Assembly (NCBI RefSeq): GCF_029210395.1
Contig: NZ_JARGDP010000004.1
Span: 38,994 to 102,993 of the forward strand
DNA length: 64,000 bases
Reading direction: 5' to 3'
Origin: Petrocella sp. FN5
GTDB taxonomy: Bacteria; Bacillota; Clostridia; Lachnospirales; Vallitaleaceae
Below are positions 1 through 8,209 of this stretch, one piece after another. The first letter of the stretch is position 1. Each line of letters starts with the position of its first letter. The notes below the pieces were generated by a model. It did not search any database and was not told where the DNA came from. It saw only the letters and a list, made by a program, of their open reading frames with translations. The translations under genes were made by a program, and so were the position numbers.

Positions 1-9
1 TATATTCTA

Positions 10-1044
10 CTACCAACATCGACCGGTTTCTTTTTTATTGCACTTAGACGGACCTTCCGGGCAGTGATAACATACTTCGTTCACTAACAACCTAGCTTCT
101 TGGTATGCTTTTATGTTTTCTAGAGTTGTTTCTGCAATATTGCTTAATGCTTCTCTTGTCAAAAATGCTTGATGAGACGTCACAAGTACATTGCTAAACG
201 ATAAAAGCCGCGCAAGAATATCATCATCAATACTTTCAGATGAAAAGTCTTCAAAAAAGTATTCACTTTCTTCTTCATAAACATCTAATCCTGCTGACCC
301 GATTCTTTTTGATTTTAATCCATCAATAAGATGTTCAGTCTGAATAAGTGCACCTCGAGAAGTATTAATAAGCATTACGCCTTCTTTCATTTGTTGTATT
401 GCATGGTCATCAATCATATAATGTGTTTCTTTGGTTAGAGGGCAATGTAATGAAATAATATCCGATGCTTGATAAAGACTTGCAAGTTCGACAAACTCAA
501 CACCTTCAATCTCTGATGGATACATATCATATGCAATTACCTTCATGCCCAGTCCCTTACAAATATCTATAAATATGCGTCCTATCTTTCCTGTTCCAAT
601 AACACCAACGGTTTTACCATGAAAATCAAATCCGGTTAAGCCGTTTATATTAAAGTTATTATCTCGTGTTCGTACATATGCTCTATGGGTTTTTCTGTTC
701 AAAGAAAACATCAGTGCAATTGCGTGTTCTGCTACTGCATAAGGTGAATATGCCGGAACTCTTACAATATGCAATCTATTGTATGCCGCTTTAAAATCGA
801 CATGGTTATAACCTGCGCATCGCAGCGCTAATAATTTTATACCCATATCCACCAAGGCATTAACAACCGATTCATTTAATGTGTCATTTACAAATGCACA
901 CGCAACATCTGTATGCGCTGCCAAAGCCACTGTATCTTCATTTAATTTTGATTCAAAATATTTAATCTTCATATCATATTGATCAATATATTGATCAAAG
1001 GATTGACGGTCGTAAGGCTTTGTATCAAAAAAAGCTATTCTCAT
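10..1044 (-). CDS. ldhA: D-lactate dehydrogenase (2-hydroxyacid dehydrogenase family)
   Basis: NAD-dependent reduction of pyruvate to D-lactate in the cytoplasm is the likely role (fermentative LdhA type, 344 aa against about 330 for the family). Seen: the dinucleotide-binding GTGKIG at about residues 151-156, the family Arg in NTSRGAL (R230), Glu in DVYEEE (about E259) and His in TSHQAFLT (H291), which form the known catalytic Arg-Glu-His set. I start at the ATG at 1044: GGGAG lies 7-8 bases upstream, whereas the in-frame GTG at 1050 sits almost on top of that site. Oddity: the C-terminus is extended by a cysteine-rich tail with four Cys in the last 20 residues. Other 2-hydroxyacid dehydrogenases are possible, but the sequence pattern is closest to D-LDH. 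Confidence 0.88.
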   Translation of the reverse strand: MRIAFFDTKPYDRQSFDQYIDQYDMKIKYFESKLNEDTVALAAHTDVACAFVNDTLNESVVNALVDMGIKLLALRCAGYNHVDFKAAYNRLHIVRVPAYSPYAVAEHAIALMFSLNRKTHRAYVRTRDNNFNINGLTGFDFHGKTVGVIGTGKIGRIFIDICKGLGMKVIAYDMYPSEIEGVEFVELASLYQASDIISLHCPLTKETHYMIDDHAIQQMKEGVMLINTSRGALIQTEHLIDGLKSKRIGSAGLDVYEEESEYFFEDFSSESIDDDILARLLSFSNVLVTSHQAFLTREALSNIAETTLENIKAYQEARLLVNEVCYHCPEGPSKCNKKETGRCW

Positions 1045-1050
1045 ATACAC

Positions 1051-1527
1051 ACTCCCTATCCAAATCTAGTAAATTTGTGCCTTTAGTATAATGCAATTAT
1101 ATATCAAGAATTCGTAAACGTCGAGTAAGGTAGCATACAAATATTGTCTTTCCTCTGGTTAGTCCTTATAGTTCACACCCCAACTAGTATATACTCATAT
1201 CTTTGTAATAGAATCAGAAAAACCGTCCCTGGTTACCTATGTTACCTAGAAATAATTCCTTGAAAATACTATGAAAAGTTAGTACACGTGCAGAGTTAAT
1301 TAGTACACTATGGCTTGGACGTCAAAGCTAAGTTGTTAAAAATTATAACACTTACAATAGTTTCCGTATATGGCTAATATATTCGTTTTTTTAAAGTTTC
1401 ATACTTTAGTATGAGGCTTTTTTTCTTGAATTCATACTTGTTTGCGATGTGCTATTAGGCCAAAGAGGCTATACTTTTTCAATAGCAGGGAAATGAGGAA
1501 ACAATTAGAATTAAGGAGATGAAGCAA
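1051..1527. other. Intergenic region without a recognisable gene
   Basis: No supportable coding sequence. It holds a degenerate half-copy of the dispersed palindromic repeat (1311-1334) and, at about 1394-1428, a hairpin with arms around CATACT/AGTATG followed by a T-run on the plus strand. That hairpin looks like a terminator with no gene in front of it, perhaps left from deleted DNA. Confidence 0.5.
1311..1334. repeat. Degenerate half-copy of the dispersed palindromic repeat
   Basis: Reads TGGCTTGGACGTCAAAGCTA and onward, matching the family left arm TGGTTAAGGCGTCAAAACTA at most positions. No right arm was found, so this is a decayed or partial copy. Confidence 0.4.
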
Positions 1528-1754
1528 GTGAAAAAAAACGATTCAAGTAATGTTAATGGTGATGATTCTAATAATAGGGAGCATCGGAAAATACACTTTC
1601 ATTTTTTATCTGTAGTGCATTTGCATCAGCAGACTTTTATCCAAAGGTTGATATTGAACCGCAAAAAGCATTAACGCGAGCAGAAGCATACGCACTATTG
1701 TCTCGATTGATTAACCGAAGTCAATTCGAAGGTAGAGAGAAAGTTCTCAGTAAT
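1528..1754 (+). pseudogene. Remnant of a secreted S-layer-homology-type protein gene
   Basis: A good ribosome binding site (AAGGAG, 1513-1518) precedes a GTG at 1528, but the reading frame is broken twice. Removing one A from the 8-A run at 1531-1538 gives a typical signal peptide start (MKKTIQVMLMVMILIIGS). A second frame change near 1587-1607 is needed to reach SAFASADFYP, a signal-peptidase-like site, followed by a segment containing LTRAEAYALLSRLINR, which resembles an SLH motif. The frame then ends at a TAA at 1752-1754. The whole piece is only about 75 codons, so it is a truncated, frameshifted leftover of an SLH-type surface protein (compare the intact gene at 41988-43115). A terminator follows it. 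Confidence 0.6.
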
Positions 1755-1771
1755 TATGTGATCCATTAAGA

Positions 1772-1814
1772 AAAAAGTCAATATAGCTCATAAGAGTTAT
1801 GTTGACTTTTTTTG
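1772..1814 (+). terminator. Rho-independent terminator after the SLH remnant
   Basis: Outer stem AAGTCAA/TTGACTT, inner stem ATAGCTC/GAGTTAT with loop ATAA, then a run of T. It reads on the plus strand directly after the pseudogene, which supports the view that a real gene once ended here. Confidence 0.75.
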
Positions 1815-1917
1815 TTCATATTGACCATAGTGACCAGAGGTTTAGCTGTGTTAATTTCATTCGATAGAAATTGCTAATGAACTTGACAAAAGTAAGTTAA
1901 ACCTCCGCTTCAAATTA

Positions 1918-3588
1918 TTATATAATTTCATCCTTAACATAATAGGCCAAATTCAATGCATGGTCTGTAATTCTTTCAAGATTACTGATGGAGTCTAAAA
2001 AGACAACGCCAGTTGAAGAATCACAAACATTTTTACCAAGCCTTTTAATGTGCTGGCCTCTTAAGTGTTCTTCCATAACGTCCATTTCTTCTTCGTTGGA
2101 TTCAACCATTTTTACCAAATCCGCATTGTCATCTCTTCTAGCCTCAATCGCCATGCGTATAGTATCTAGTGCCAATTTTGAAATTACTTTGAATTCCCCT
2201 TCTGCTTCATCTGAGAATTTCAACTCATTTTCAATATAGTACTTTGCCAAGTCGGCTATATTTTCAGCATGATCACCAACACGTTCTATATCATTAACCG
2301 AATGGAACAGGTTTGTTATTACAAGATTTTGATGTTCATTCAAAACGGTATTGCTGATTTTCACCAAATAATCTGTAATTAGTTTTTCTAGTTTGTTAAT
2401 TTTCTTTTCATTACTTAGGACTTCAGCTATCTTCTTAGTATCCTTTTCAAGTAACGATTCTATTGCCAATTGTGTATTATTAACTGCCAAGTCACCCATT
2501 CGTGCCACTTCTTTGATTGCATTTTCTACGGCAAAAGTAGGGGTTTCTAATATCCTTGCATCTAGGTGCCTAAGGGCAAGCTCTTCTTCATCTTCCACCA
2601 AACGATCAACACCAGGTACAATTCGCTCAGCGATTGCTGCCAACTGTGTTGCAAAAGGAAATAGCATGGCTGTGTTGGTCACATTAAAAAATGTGTGGAA
2701 AATAGAAATCTGCGTCATGGTAATAATCGTATGTCCATGGGTTATATCAAAGAATTCAAAATAAATATATGTTCCCACCGTAAACACGACTGTTCCAAAA
2801 ACATTAAACAATAAATGGACATAGGCCGCACGTTTAGCGGTCTTACTGGCCCCTATACTAGACAACATTGCTGTAAAGGTTGTTCCAATATTTTGACCAA
2901 GAACAATGTAAATAGCTGCGCTAAAAGGAATAATGCCAGTTGCAGCTAGTGTCTGAAGGATACCCACAGATGCGGAACTGCTTTGAATAATTGCCGTCAC
3001 TACCGCTCCGGCAAAAACAGCTAGAATTGGATTTTTTCCAAGAACAATAAAAGCGTCTTTAAAAACTTGAGAATCTTTATAGGGTGTTATACCTGATTTC
3101 ATCAACTCTAATCCAATAAAAATCAGTGAAAAACCAACCAGAATCTCACCAATCTGTTGCTTTTTTTTATCTTTAGAAAAAAACAATACACTAGCACCAA
3201 GTCCCATAATTAATGGAGCAATCTTCTCAGGCTTAAAAAACACCATCCATTCCGCACTTGAAACAATCCAAGAAGTAATGGTTGTACCGATGTTAGCACC
3301 CATAATAACACCAGTTGCCTGTACCAGATTCATTAGGCCTGCATTTACAAATCCAATCACCATAACTGTGCTGGCTGAACTACTCTGAACAATCGCCGTT
3401 ACAAGTGCTCCAACAATAACACCAATGAAGCGGTTATTGGTTAATGCACCAAGTAGGTTTTTCATTTTATTTCCGGCTGTTTTTTGCAAACCATCTGCCA
3501 TGATATGCATACCATACAAGAACATACCAAATCCGCCAAATAGTGCAAAAATATTAAAAAGTACGTTTTGAAATCCAACCCAGTCCAT
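1918..3588 (-). CDS. Na/Pi cotransporter family protein with PhoU-like tail
   Basis: Inner-membrane sodium-phosphate symporter of the NptA/PNaS family (556 aa, the usual size for the version with a cytoplasmic PhoU-like domain). Seen: two inverted transport repeats each carrying the family QSSSA signature (about residues 68-72 and 202-206), GANIGTT after the first and GQNIGTT after the second, about eight hydrophobic segments up to residue 320, and a helical PhoU-like region from about 340 to the end. AGGAGG precedes the ATG. It is monocistronic, with no convincing terminator seen downstream. Substrate assignment (phosphate) rests on family membership only. Confidence 0.88.
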   Translation of the reverse strand: MDWVGFQNVLFNIFALFGGFGMFLYGMHIMADGLQKTAGNKMKNLLGALTNNRFIGVIVGALVTAIVQSSSASTVMVIGFVNAGLMNLVQATGVIMGANIGTTITSWIVSSAEWMVFFKPEKIAPLIMGLGASVLFFSKDKKKQQIGEILVGFSLIFIGLELMKSGITPYKDSQVFKDAFIVLGKNPILAVFAGAVVTAIIQSSSASVGILQTLAATGIIPFSAAIYIVLGQNIGTTFTAMLSSIGASKTAKRAAYVHLLFNVFGTVVFTVGTYIYFEFFDITHGHTIITMTQISIFHTFFNVTNTAMLFPFATQLAAIAERIVPGVDRLVEDEEELALRHLDARILETPTFAVENAIKEVARMGDLAVNNTQLAIESLLEKDTKKIAEVLSNEKKINKLEKLITDYLVKISNTVLNEHQNLVITNLFHSVNDIERVGDHAENIADLAKYYIENELKFSDEAEGEFKVISKLALDTIRMAIEARRDDNADLVKMVESNEEEMDVMEEHLRGQHIKRLGKNVCDSSTGVVFLDSISNLERITDHALNLAYYVKDEII

Positions 3589-3782
3589 TGCAATATCCTC
3601 CTAAATCAAAACCATTGATACGTTATTATGATCAATGTCATCTTTTTGTAAAATAAATATTATATACTCGTAAATAACCAAGACTATATTACCATGTAAC
3701 TTAGGCATAAAACAAGTGATTTATGAATTCCCTTCATTTTTGTTTATATACCACGAATTCTATGTTAAAATTAATTCATATT

Positions 3783-3866
3783 TGGTTAAGGCGTCAAAAC
3801 TATTTAGTTGAGCTTTCACATCTTGAATGTTAATTAGGTAGAACTTAGTTTTGACCCTTTTAACCA
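3783..3866. repeat. MITE-like palindromic repeat, copy with 6-bp target duplication
   Basis: Left arm GGTTAAGGCGTCAAAACTA (from 3784), right arm TAGTTTTGACCCTTTTAACC (to 3865), about 82 bp in all. The element is flanked by the same six bases, ATATTT, at 3778-3783 and 3866-3871. It lies between a weak extended -10 element (about 3764-3771) and the ribosome binding site of the PHP phosphatase gene, so it is probably transcribed as part of that 5' leader. Confidence 0.8.
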
Positions 3867-3895
3867 TATTTGATTATCTTAAAAGGAGAATCTAT

Positions 3896-4705
3896 ATGAT
3901 ACGTTCAGATTTACATAACCATACCTATTTTTCATTTGACAGTCAGGCCTCAATGTCGGATATGATTGAGGCTGCTAGAAAAAAAGGGTTAAGTACCATG
4001 GCCTTTACTGACCATCATGATATCGACTTTAATTATGAAGGCATATCTGGAGAGCTAGATGTTCTTAATTACATAAAAGCCATAGATGAAATAAGAACTG
4101 GGTTGACCGATGACTTTAATCTGTTGACAGGAATCGAATTTGGGATAGAAAAGCATTTACATGAACCTTTACGTCAATTGGCAAGGCGTCATGCTTTTGA
4201 TTTCATCATTAGTTCCACACATTTTGCAAAAGGTAAAGATCCTTATGAGCCCACCTATTTTGATGGTTTAACTCGAAATGAAGGCTATTTCAGCATCTTT
4301 GAGGATACCCTCTTTAATGTTCAGCATTTTGATGACTTTGATACTTTAGGTCATCTCGATTATGTCATTAGGTATTGGCGCAGAGATGATCATAAAAAAT
4401 ATACCTATGCTGACTTTTCTGATGTATTAGATGCAATCTTGACCACTTTGATTCGTAAAGACAAGGCACTTGAGGTTAATACCAGTGGTTATGTTTACAA
4501 ATTAGATCAACCTCATCCAAGTTATGAAGTTCTAAAAAGATACCATCAGCTTGGTGGAGAATTGCTTACCATCGGATCGGATGCCCATCGACCAGAGAAT
4601 GTGGCGACCTCTTTTGATTTGGTTGAAAAACATCTCAAAGACATCGGATTCAAGTCCTATACTCAATTCCAAAAAAGGGTACCGAAGCAAATTGGCTTTA
4701 ATTAG
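3896..4705 (+). CDS. hisK: Histidinol-phosphatase, PHP family
   Basis: Probable hydrolysis of L-histidinol phosphate to histidinol (HisK/HisJ type, 269 aa, normal length). PHP metal-ligand motifs are visible in order: DLHNHT near the N-terminus, FTDHHD, GIEFG, STHF, GHLDYV and GSDAH near residue 225. I start at the ATG at 3896 because AAAGGAG lies 7 bases upstream; an in-frame ATG at 3851 falls inside the preceding repeat and lacks such a site. No other his genes are in the window. PHP phosphoesterases of other specificity look alike, so the substrate is inferred from family resemblance. Confidence 0.82.
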   Translation: MIRSDLHNHTYFSFDSQASMSDMIEAARKKGLSTMAFTDHHDIDFNYEGISGELDVLNYIKAIDEIRTGLTDDFNLLTGIEFGIEKHLHEPLRQLARRHAFDFIISSTHFAKGKDPYEPTYFDGLTRNEGYFSIFEDTLFNVQHFDDFDTLGHLDYVIRYWRRDDHKKYTYADFSDVLDAILTTLIRKDKALEVNTSGYVYKLDQPHPSYEVLKRYHQLGGELLTIGSDAHRPENVATSFDLVEKHLKDIGFKSYTQFQKRVPKQIGFN

Positions 4706-4730
4706 GTCTTCAGTTTTTTTTGTAACAATA

Positions 4731-4787
4731 AAAAAACACCTTCAATCTCATTGATTTCATAATCAACGATTTATTGGTGTTTTTTTG
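4731..4787. terminator. Bidirectional terminator between hisK and mnmA
   Basis: AAAAAACACC pairs with GGTGTTTTTT around an A/T-rich loop. Either strand ends in a T-run, serving the two converging genes. Confidence 0.85.
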
Positions 4788-4810
4788 ATTTATTTTCATT
4801 CATTTAGAGC

Positions 4811-5887
4811 TCAAATGATGGTTCCTCCACCCACAACAAGCTCTCCGTCATAGAGAACCACCGCTTGCCCTGGTGTAATCGCTCTTTGAGCATCTTCAAA
4901 TCTCACTTCCATCAAGTCATCATCAACCATCTTAACATGACAACCGGCAGGTTTATGGCTGTATCTGATTTTTGCTGTGAAAAACTTTTCGCCTTCCAGT
5001 TTTTCAAATGGCATAAAGTTCAATTGGTTGGCTAGTAAGGAAAAAGCAAAGGTATCCTTATTATCGCCAATAACCACTTCCTTTGTATCCGGTCTAATTG
5101 CTGTTACAAATCCCGGTTTTCCGAGGCTTAATCCAAGCCCCTTCCTTTGACCTATCGTATAGTGAACAATGCCTTTGTGGCGTCCTAAAATATTACCCTT
5201 TTCATCTACAAAGTTACCTTCTATGGATTTTTCTCCAGTGTAGGTTTCAAGGAATTTAACATAGTCACCATCCGGTACAAAACATATGTCTTGACTGTCC
5301 GGTTTATTGGCAATTCTTAGATTGATTTTTTCTGCTATAATTCGCACTGTATCCTTATCATAATCTCCAACGGGCATCAAGGTCTTACTAAGCTGATCCT
5401 GTGTCAGGTTATATAAAGCATAAGTCTGGTCTTTTTTTATGGTTACGGATTGTTTTAAAGCGTATCTGCCATTTTCCAGCTTGACCACTTTAGCATAATG
5501 ACCTGTAGCAATGAAATCAGCGCCAATATTCATACTGCGTGTCAACAAAGATTCCCACTTTACTTTTCGGTTACAAGCAATACAGGGATTTGGTGTCTTG
5601 CCTTCTTTATAAGATGTAACAAAATAATCAATAACTTCACGGTTAAACTCTTCCTTAAAATTCATAACATAATAAGGTATGTCAAGTGACTGGGCTACCC
5701 TTCTGGCATCATCTACTGCCGAGAGGCCACAACATCCACCTTCTTCTTCTTCAAGGTCTCTTTCTTCATTCTGCCATATTTGCATGGTGACACCAATGAC
5801 ATTATAACCTGCTTCTTTTAATAGGTAGGCTGCCACAGATGAATCCACACCTCCTGACATCCCTACTACAACTGTTTTAGTATTCAT
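4811..5887 (-). CDS. mnmA: tRNA 2-thiouridine(34) synthase MnmA
   Basis: Thiolates U34 of Lys, Glu and Gln tRNAs using sulfur relayed from a cysteine desulfurase. At 358 aa the length is typical. Seen: the PP-loop GMSGGVDSS at about residues 9-17, the catalytic Cys102 in the motif PNPCIACN, the second catalytic Cys202 in DSQDICFVPDGDY, and the C-terminal GLGLSLGKPGFV stretch. It is the last gene of iscR-nifS-nifU-mnmA, 9 bases after nifU, so the sulfur donor is encoded in the same operon. The N-terminal region has an insertion rich in Glu followed by GGCC (about residues 41-54), which is common in clostridial versions. Confidence 0.97.
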   Translation of the reverse strand: MNTKTVVVGMSGGVDSSVAAYLLKEAGYNVIGVTMQIWQNEERDLEEEEGGCCGLSAVDDARRVAQSLDIPYYVMNFKEEFNREVIDYFVTSYKEGKTPNPCIACNRKVKWESLLTRSMNIGADFIATGHYAKVVKLENGRYALKQSVTIKKDQTYALYNLTQDQLSKTLMPVGDYDKDTVRIIAEKINLRIANKPDSQDICFVPDGDYVKFLETYTGEKSIEGNFVDEKGNILGRHKGIVHYTIGQRKGLGLSLGKPGFVTAIRPDTKEVVIGDNKDTFAFSLLANQLNFMPFEKLEGEKFFTAKIRYSHKPAGCHVKMVDDDLMEVRFEDAQRAITPGQAVVLYDGELVVGGGTII

Positions 5888-5896
5888 AATATTCCT

Positions 5897-6343
5897 CTAG
5901 AATTCTTCTTCTTCTTCTTCTTCTTCTTCTTCATGGTCTTCAAAAGGCTTAGGTTCTTCTAATCCCTCTATAACAATACCGTTTTTCTTCGCATAATCCC
6001 ACAGTGCTGCTTGGAGTGCTTCTTCTGCAAGAAGTGAACAATGCACTTTAGCTCTAGGAAGACCGTCTAGTGCCTCCATAACCGCTTTATTGGTCACTTC
6101 CATAGCTTCAATAACTGTCTTTCCTTTTACTAATTCTGTTGCCATAGAGCTGGTGGCTACTGCAGCACCACATCCAAAAGTTTTAAACTTAACATCCTGT
6201 ATCACATCATCTTTAATATCCAAGTAGATTCTCATAATATCGCCACATTTTGCGTTACCAACTGTGCCTACACCTGAAGGGTCTTCTATTTCACCCATGT
6301 TTCTAGGGTTTTGAAAATGATCCATTACCTTTTTAGTATACAT
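5897..6343 (-). CDS. nifU: Fe-S cluster scaffold protein NifU/IscU family
   Basis: Assembles Fe-S clusters with the adjacent desulfurase. Seen: the U-type scaffold fold with three conserved cysteines C33 (AKCGD), C58 (FGCGA) and C102 (HCSLLAE), 148 aa. It sits between nifS and mnmA with short gaps, so it is co-transcribed. Oddity: the C-terminus is a tail of ten consecutive Glu residues encoded by ten identical GAA codons (plus-strand TTC repeats at 5903-5932), a microsatellite that could change length without breaking the frame. The core function is secure; the tail's role is unknown. Confidence 0.95.
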   Translation of the reverse strand: MYTKKVMDHFQNPRNMGEIEDPSGVGTVGNAKCGDIMRIYLDIKDDVIQDVKFKTFGCGAAVATSSMATELVKGKTVIEAMEVTNKAVMEALDGLPRAKVHCSLLAEEALQAALWDYAKKNGIVIEGLEEPKPFEDHEEEEEEEEEEF

Positions 6344-6355
6344 ACCATTACACCT

Positions 6356-7549
6356 CTATCTTTCAATTTTTACTTGTTTTTTTAAATAGTCTTCATACAA
6401 GGGTGACATTTCTCTTAGCCTAGCTACAATGACGATTAAAGACTCAATAAGATAATCCATTTCTTCTTTTGTATTCTGTTCCCCAAGACTAATCCTTAAA
6501 GAGCCATGGGCAATCTCATGAGGTAGGCCTATGCCCAATAAAACATGAGAAGGATCTAAAGATCCTGATGTGCAAGCTGACCCGCTAGATGCACATATAT
6601 CTTTCATATCTAACATGATTAGCAAGGATTCACCTTCGATGAATTCAAAGCTAAAGTTAGCATTGTTTGGAAGTCTATACTCTCTATGTCCGTTAAGTCG
6701 ACAATGGGGTATTCTTTCTAGTACTTGTTCGATTAAGTAATCCCTAAGTTCTGCCTGTCTTTTGCTTTCTGCTTCCATGGATCTTATTGCCAATTCGATT
6801 GCTTTTCCAAAACCTACAATAGCCGGTACATTTTCAGTACCTCCACGACGTTTTTTTTCTTGCCCGCCACCATGAATAAAAGATCTTAGTTTTATGCCTT
6901 TTCTTACATATAGGGCACCTATGCCCTTAGGACCATATAACTTGTGGCCACTTATGCTTAACAGATCAATATGCATGGCATTCACATCAATTGGTATATG
7001 TCCTACACCTTGAACGGCATCTGTATGAAAAAGAACACCTGCCGCTTTAGCAATAGCACCTAATTCTTCTATTGGTTGAATTGTACCAACCTCATTGTTG
7101 GCTAGCATAATTGTTATCAATATGGTCGAATCCTTTATAGCCTCTTTAAGGTCATTAGGATTAACCAATCCATCTTTATCCACTTCCAAATACGTCACTT
7201 CATAGCCATTTTTTTCTAGGTACTCACAGGTATGAAGGACAGCGTGGTGTTCAATCGCTGTTGTGATGATATGATTCCCTTTGGCCTTATAGCTTTCTGC
7301 AATACCTAAAATTGCCCAGTTGTCTGATTCAGTACCGCCGCTGGTGAAGAAAATCTCTCTCTCGTTGGCACCAATAGCTTTTGCCACTGATTCCCTTGCT
7401 TCTTCAATGGCTTCCTTATTTTGCCCTGAGAATTCATAAATACTTGAAGGGTTACCAAATTTTTCAGTAAAATACGGTAGCATCACCTCCACCACTTCCG
7501 GTTTGGTAGGTGTTGTTGCTGCATGATCTAAATAGATTTTCTTATTCAT
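6356..7549 (-). CDS. nifS: Cysteine desulfurase NifS/IscS family
   Basis: PLP enzyme releasing sulfur from cysteine for NifU scaffolds and MnmA. 397 aa. Seen: N-terminal YLDHAATTP, the PLP lysine K203 in SISGHKLYGPKG, and the catalytic loop Cys326 in SSGSACTSGS, which is the class I (IscS/NifS) arrangement. It lies 9 bases after iscR and 12 before nifU. The position next to an IscR-type regulator and MnmA suggests it serves general Fe-S and tRNA thiolation needs rather than nitrogenase. Confidence 0.96.
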   Translation of the reverse strand: MNKKIYLDHAATTPTKPEVVEVMLPYFTEKFGNPSSIYEFSGQNKEAIEEARESVAKAIGANEREIFFTSGGTESDNWAILGIAESYKAKGNHIITTAIEHHAVLHTCEYLEKNGYEVTYLEVDKDGLVNPNDLKEAIKDSTILITIMLANNEVGTIQPIEELGAIAKAAGVLFHTDAVQGVGHIPIDVNAMHIDLLSISGHKLYGPKGIGALYVRKGIKLRSFIHGGGQEKKRRGGTENVPAIVGFGKAIELAIRSMEAESKRQAELRDYLIEQVLERIPHCRLNGHREYRLPNNANFSFEFIEGESLLIMLDMKDICASSGSACTSGSLDPSHVLLGIGLPHEIAHGSLRISLGEQNTKEEMDYLIESLIVIVARLREMSPLYEDYLKKQVKIER

Positions 7550-7558
7550 AACCTGCTC

Positions 7559-7999
7559 CTATCTGCTCGCCTGAGATTTATCTATTTCAACTTGTTCATT
7601 CACAAGGTCTTGAAGACTAATATTGTCCACAACATCGTTAATGCTGTCACTGATACGTTTCCATACAAATTTTGTTACACATAAACCTGATTCCGAACAC
7701 ACTTTTTCATCATTAATCAATGAACAATCTACTGGATTTAAGTCCCCTTCAAGGGCTCTTAATATATTCCCTACAGAAATCTGGTCCGGTTTTTTTGTAA
7801 GCATGTAACCACCTTGAGCACCTCTTGTACTTTTAACATAGCCTGCTTTTTTAAGAAGTGCTATGATTCTCTCCAGATAGTTTTCTGATATTTCCTGGCG
7901 TTCTGATATGCTCTTGATGGATACCTGATTTTCCTTTGAATGTATGGCAAGATCTATCATGGCTCTAAGTCCATATCTTCCTTTTGTTGAGAGTTTCAC
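7559..7999 (-). CDS. iscR: Rrf2-family Fe-S regulator IscR
   Basis: Transcription regulator sensing Fe-S status. 146 aa: winged helix-turn-helix N-terminus (MKLSTKGRYGLRAMIDLA), then three cysteines C92, C101 and C107 spaced as in [2Fe-2S]-binding IscR. Translation starts at a GTG at 7999, with GAGGTGATGCA giving a good Shine-Dalgarno spacing. It is the first gene of the operon and is preceded by a strong promoter between two 25-bp palindromes that look like its own operators, so autoregulation is likely. Confidence 0.93.
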   Translation of the reverse strand: MKLSTKGRYGLRAMIDLAIHSKENQVSIKSISERQEISENYLERIIALLKKAGYVKSTRGAQGGYMLTKKPDQISVGNILRALEGDLNPVDCSLINDEKVCSESGLCVTKFVWKRISDSINDVVDNISLQDLVNEQVEIDKSQASR

Positions 8000-8012
8000 T
8001 GCATCACCTCAT

Positions 8013-8037
8013 AATTCCTACTAAATGACTCGGATAT
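8013..8037 (-). promoter_or_regulatory. Probable IscR operator, proximal
   Basis: 25-bp imperfect palindrome ending in TCGGATAT and aligned base for base with the site at 8105-8129 (shared TCC.ACT and TCGGATAT). It lies just downstream of the predicted transcription start of iscR, where binding would block elongation or promoter escape. Confidence 0.6.
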
Positions 8038-8050
8038 GATTCTATGTAAG

Positions 8051-8078
8051 ATTATCATGCCCATTGATACTTTGTCAA
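8051..8078 (-). promoter_or_regulatory. Promoter of the iscR operon
   Basis: On the minus strand TTGACA (8073-8078), 16-base spacer, then GATAAT preceded by TG (8051-8056). Predicted start near 8044, giving a leader of about 45 nt to the GTG start. Confidence 0.7.
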
Positions 8079-8104
8079 TACTTTGACATGTATTTTATAA
8101 GTAC

Positions 8105-8129
8105 ATATCCAACTTATTTGGTCGGATAT
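8105..8129 (-). promoter_or_regulatory. Probable IscR operator, distal
   Basis: 25-bp palindrome with arms ATATCC-AAC and GGTC-GGATAT around TTATT, upstream of the -35 box. Form and position resemble Rrf2/IscR sites of Clostridia as I know them; not tested. Confidence 0.6.
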
Positions 8130-8140
8130 GAAAAATGTAC

Positions 8141-8178
8141 AAAAAACAGACCATACCTTTGCTGGGTACAGCCTGTTG
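8141..8178 (-). terminator. Terminator of the EF-G-like gene
   Basis: On the minus strand ACAGGCTGTACC pairs (with G-U pairs) with GGTATGGTCTGT, followed by six T. Confidence 0.8.
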
Positions 8179-8209
8179 AAATATTTCTATGTATAGGATT
8201 ATAATGATT

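Noticed and set aside
1321..1345. TTGTTAAAAATTATAACA near 1333 as a Rex operator for ldhA
   Set aside because: The half-site spacing is wrong for Rex and it is about 290 bases upstream of ldhA inside a decayed repeat.
5903..5932. TTC repeat as a CRISPR or satellite array
   Set aside because: It is a coding trinucleotide run (Glu tail of NifU), not spaced repeats.
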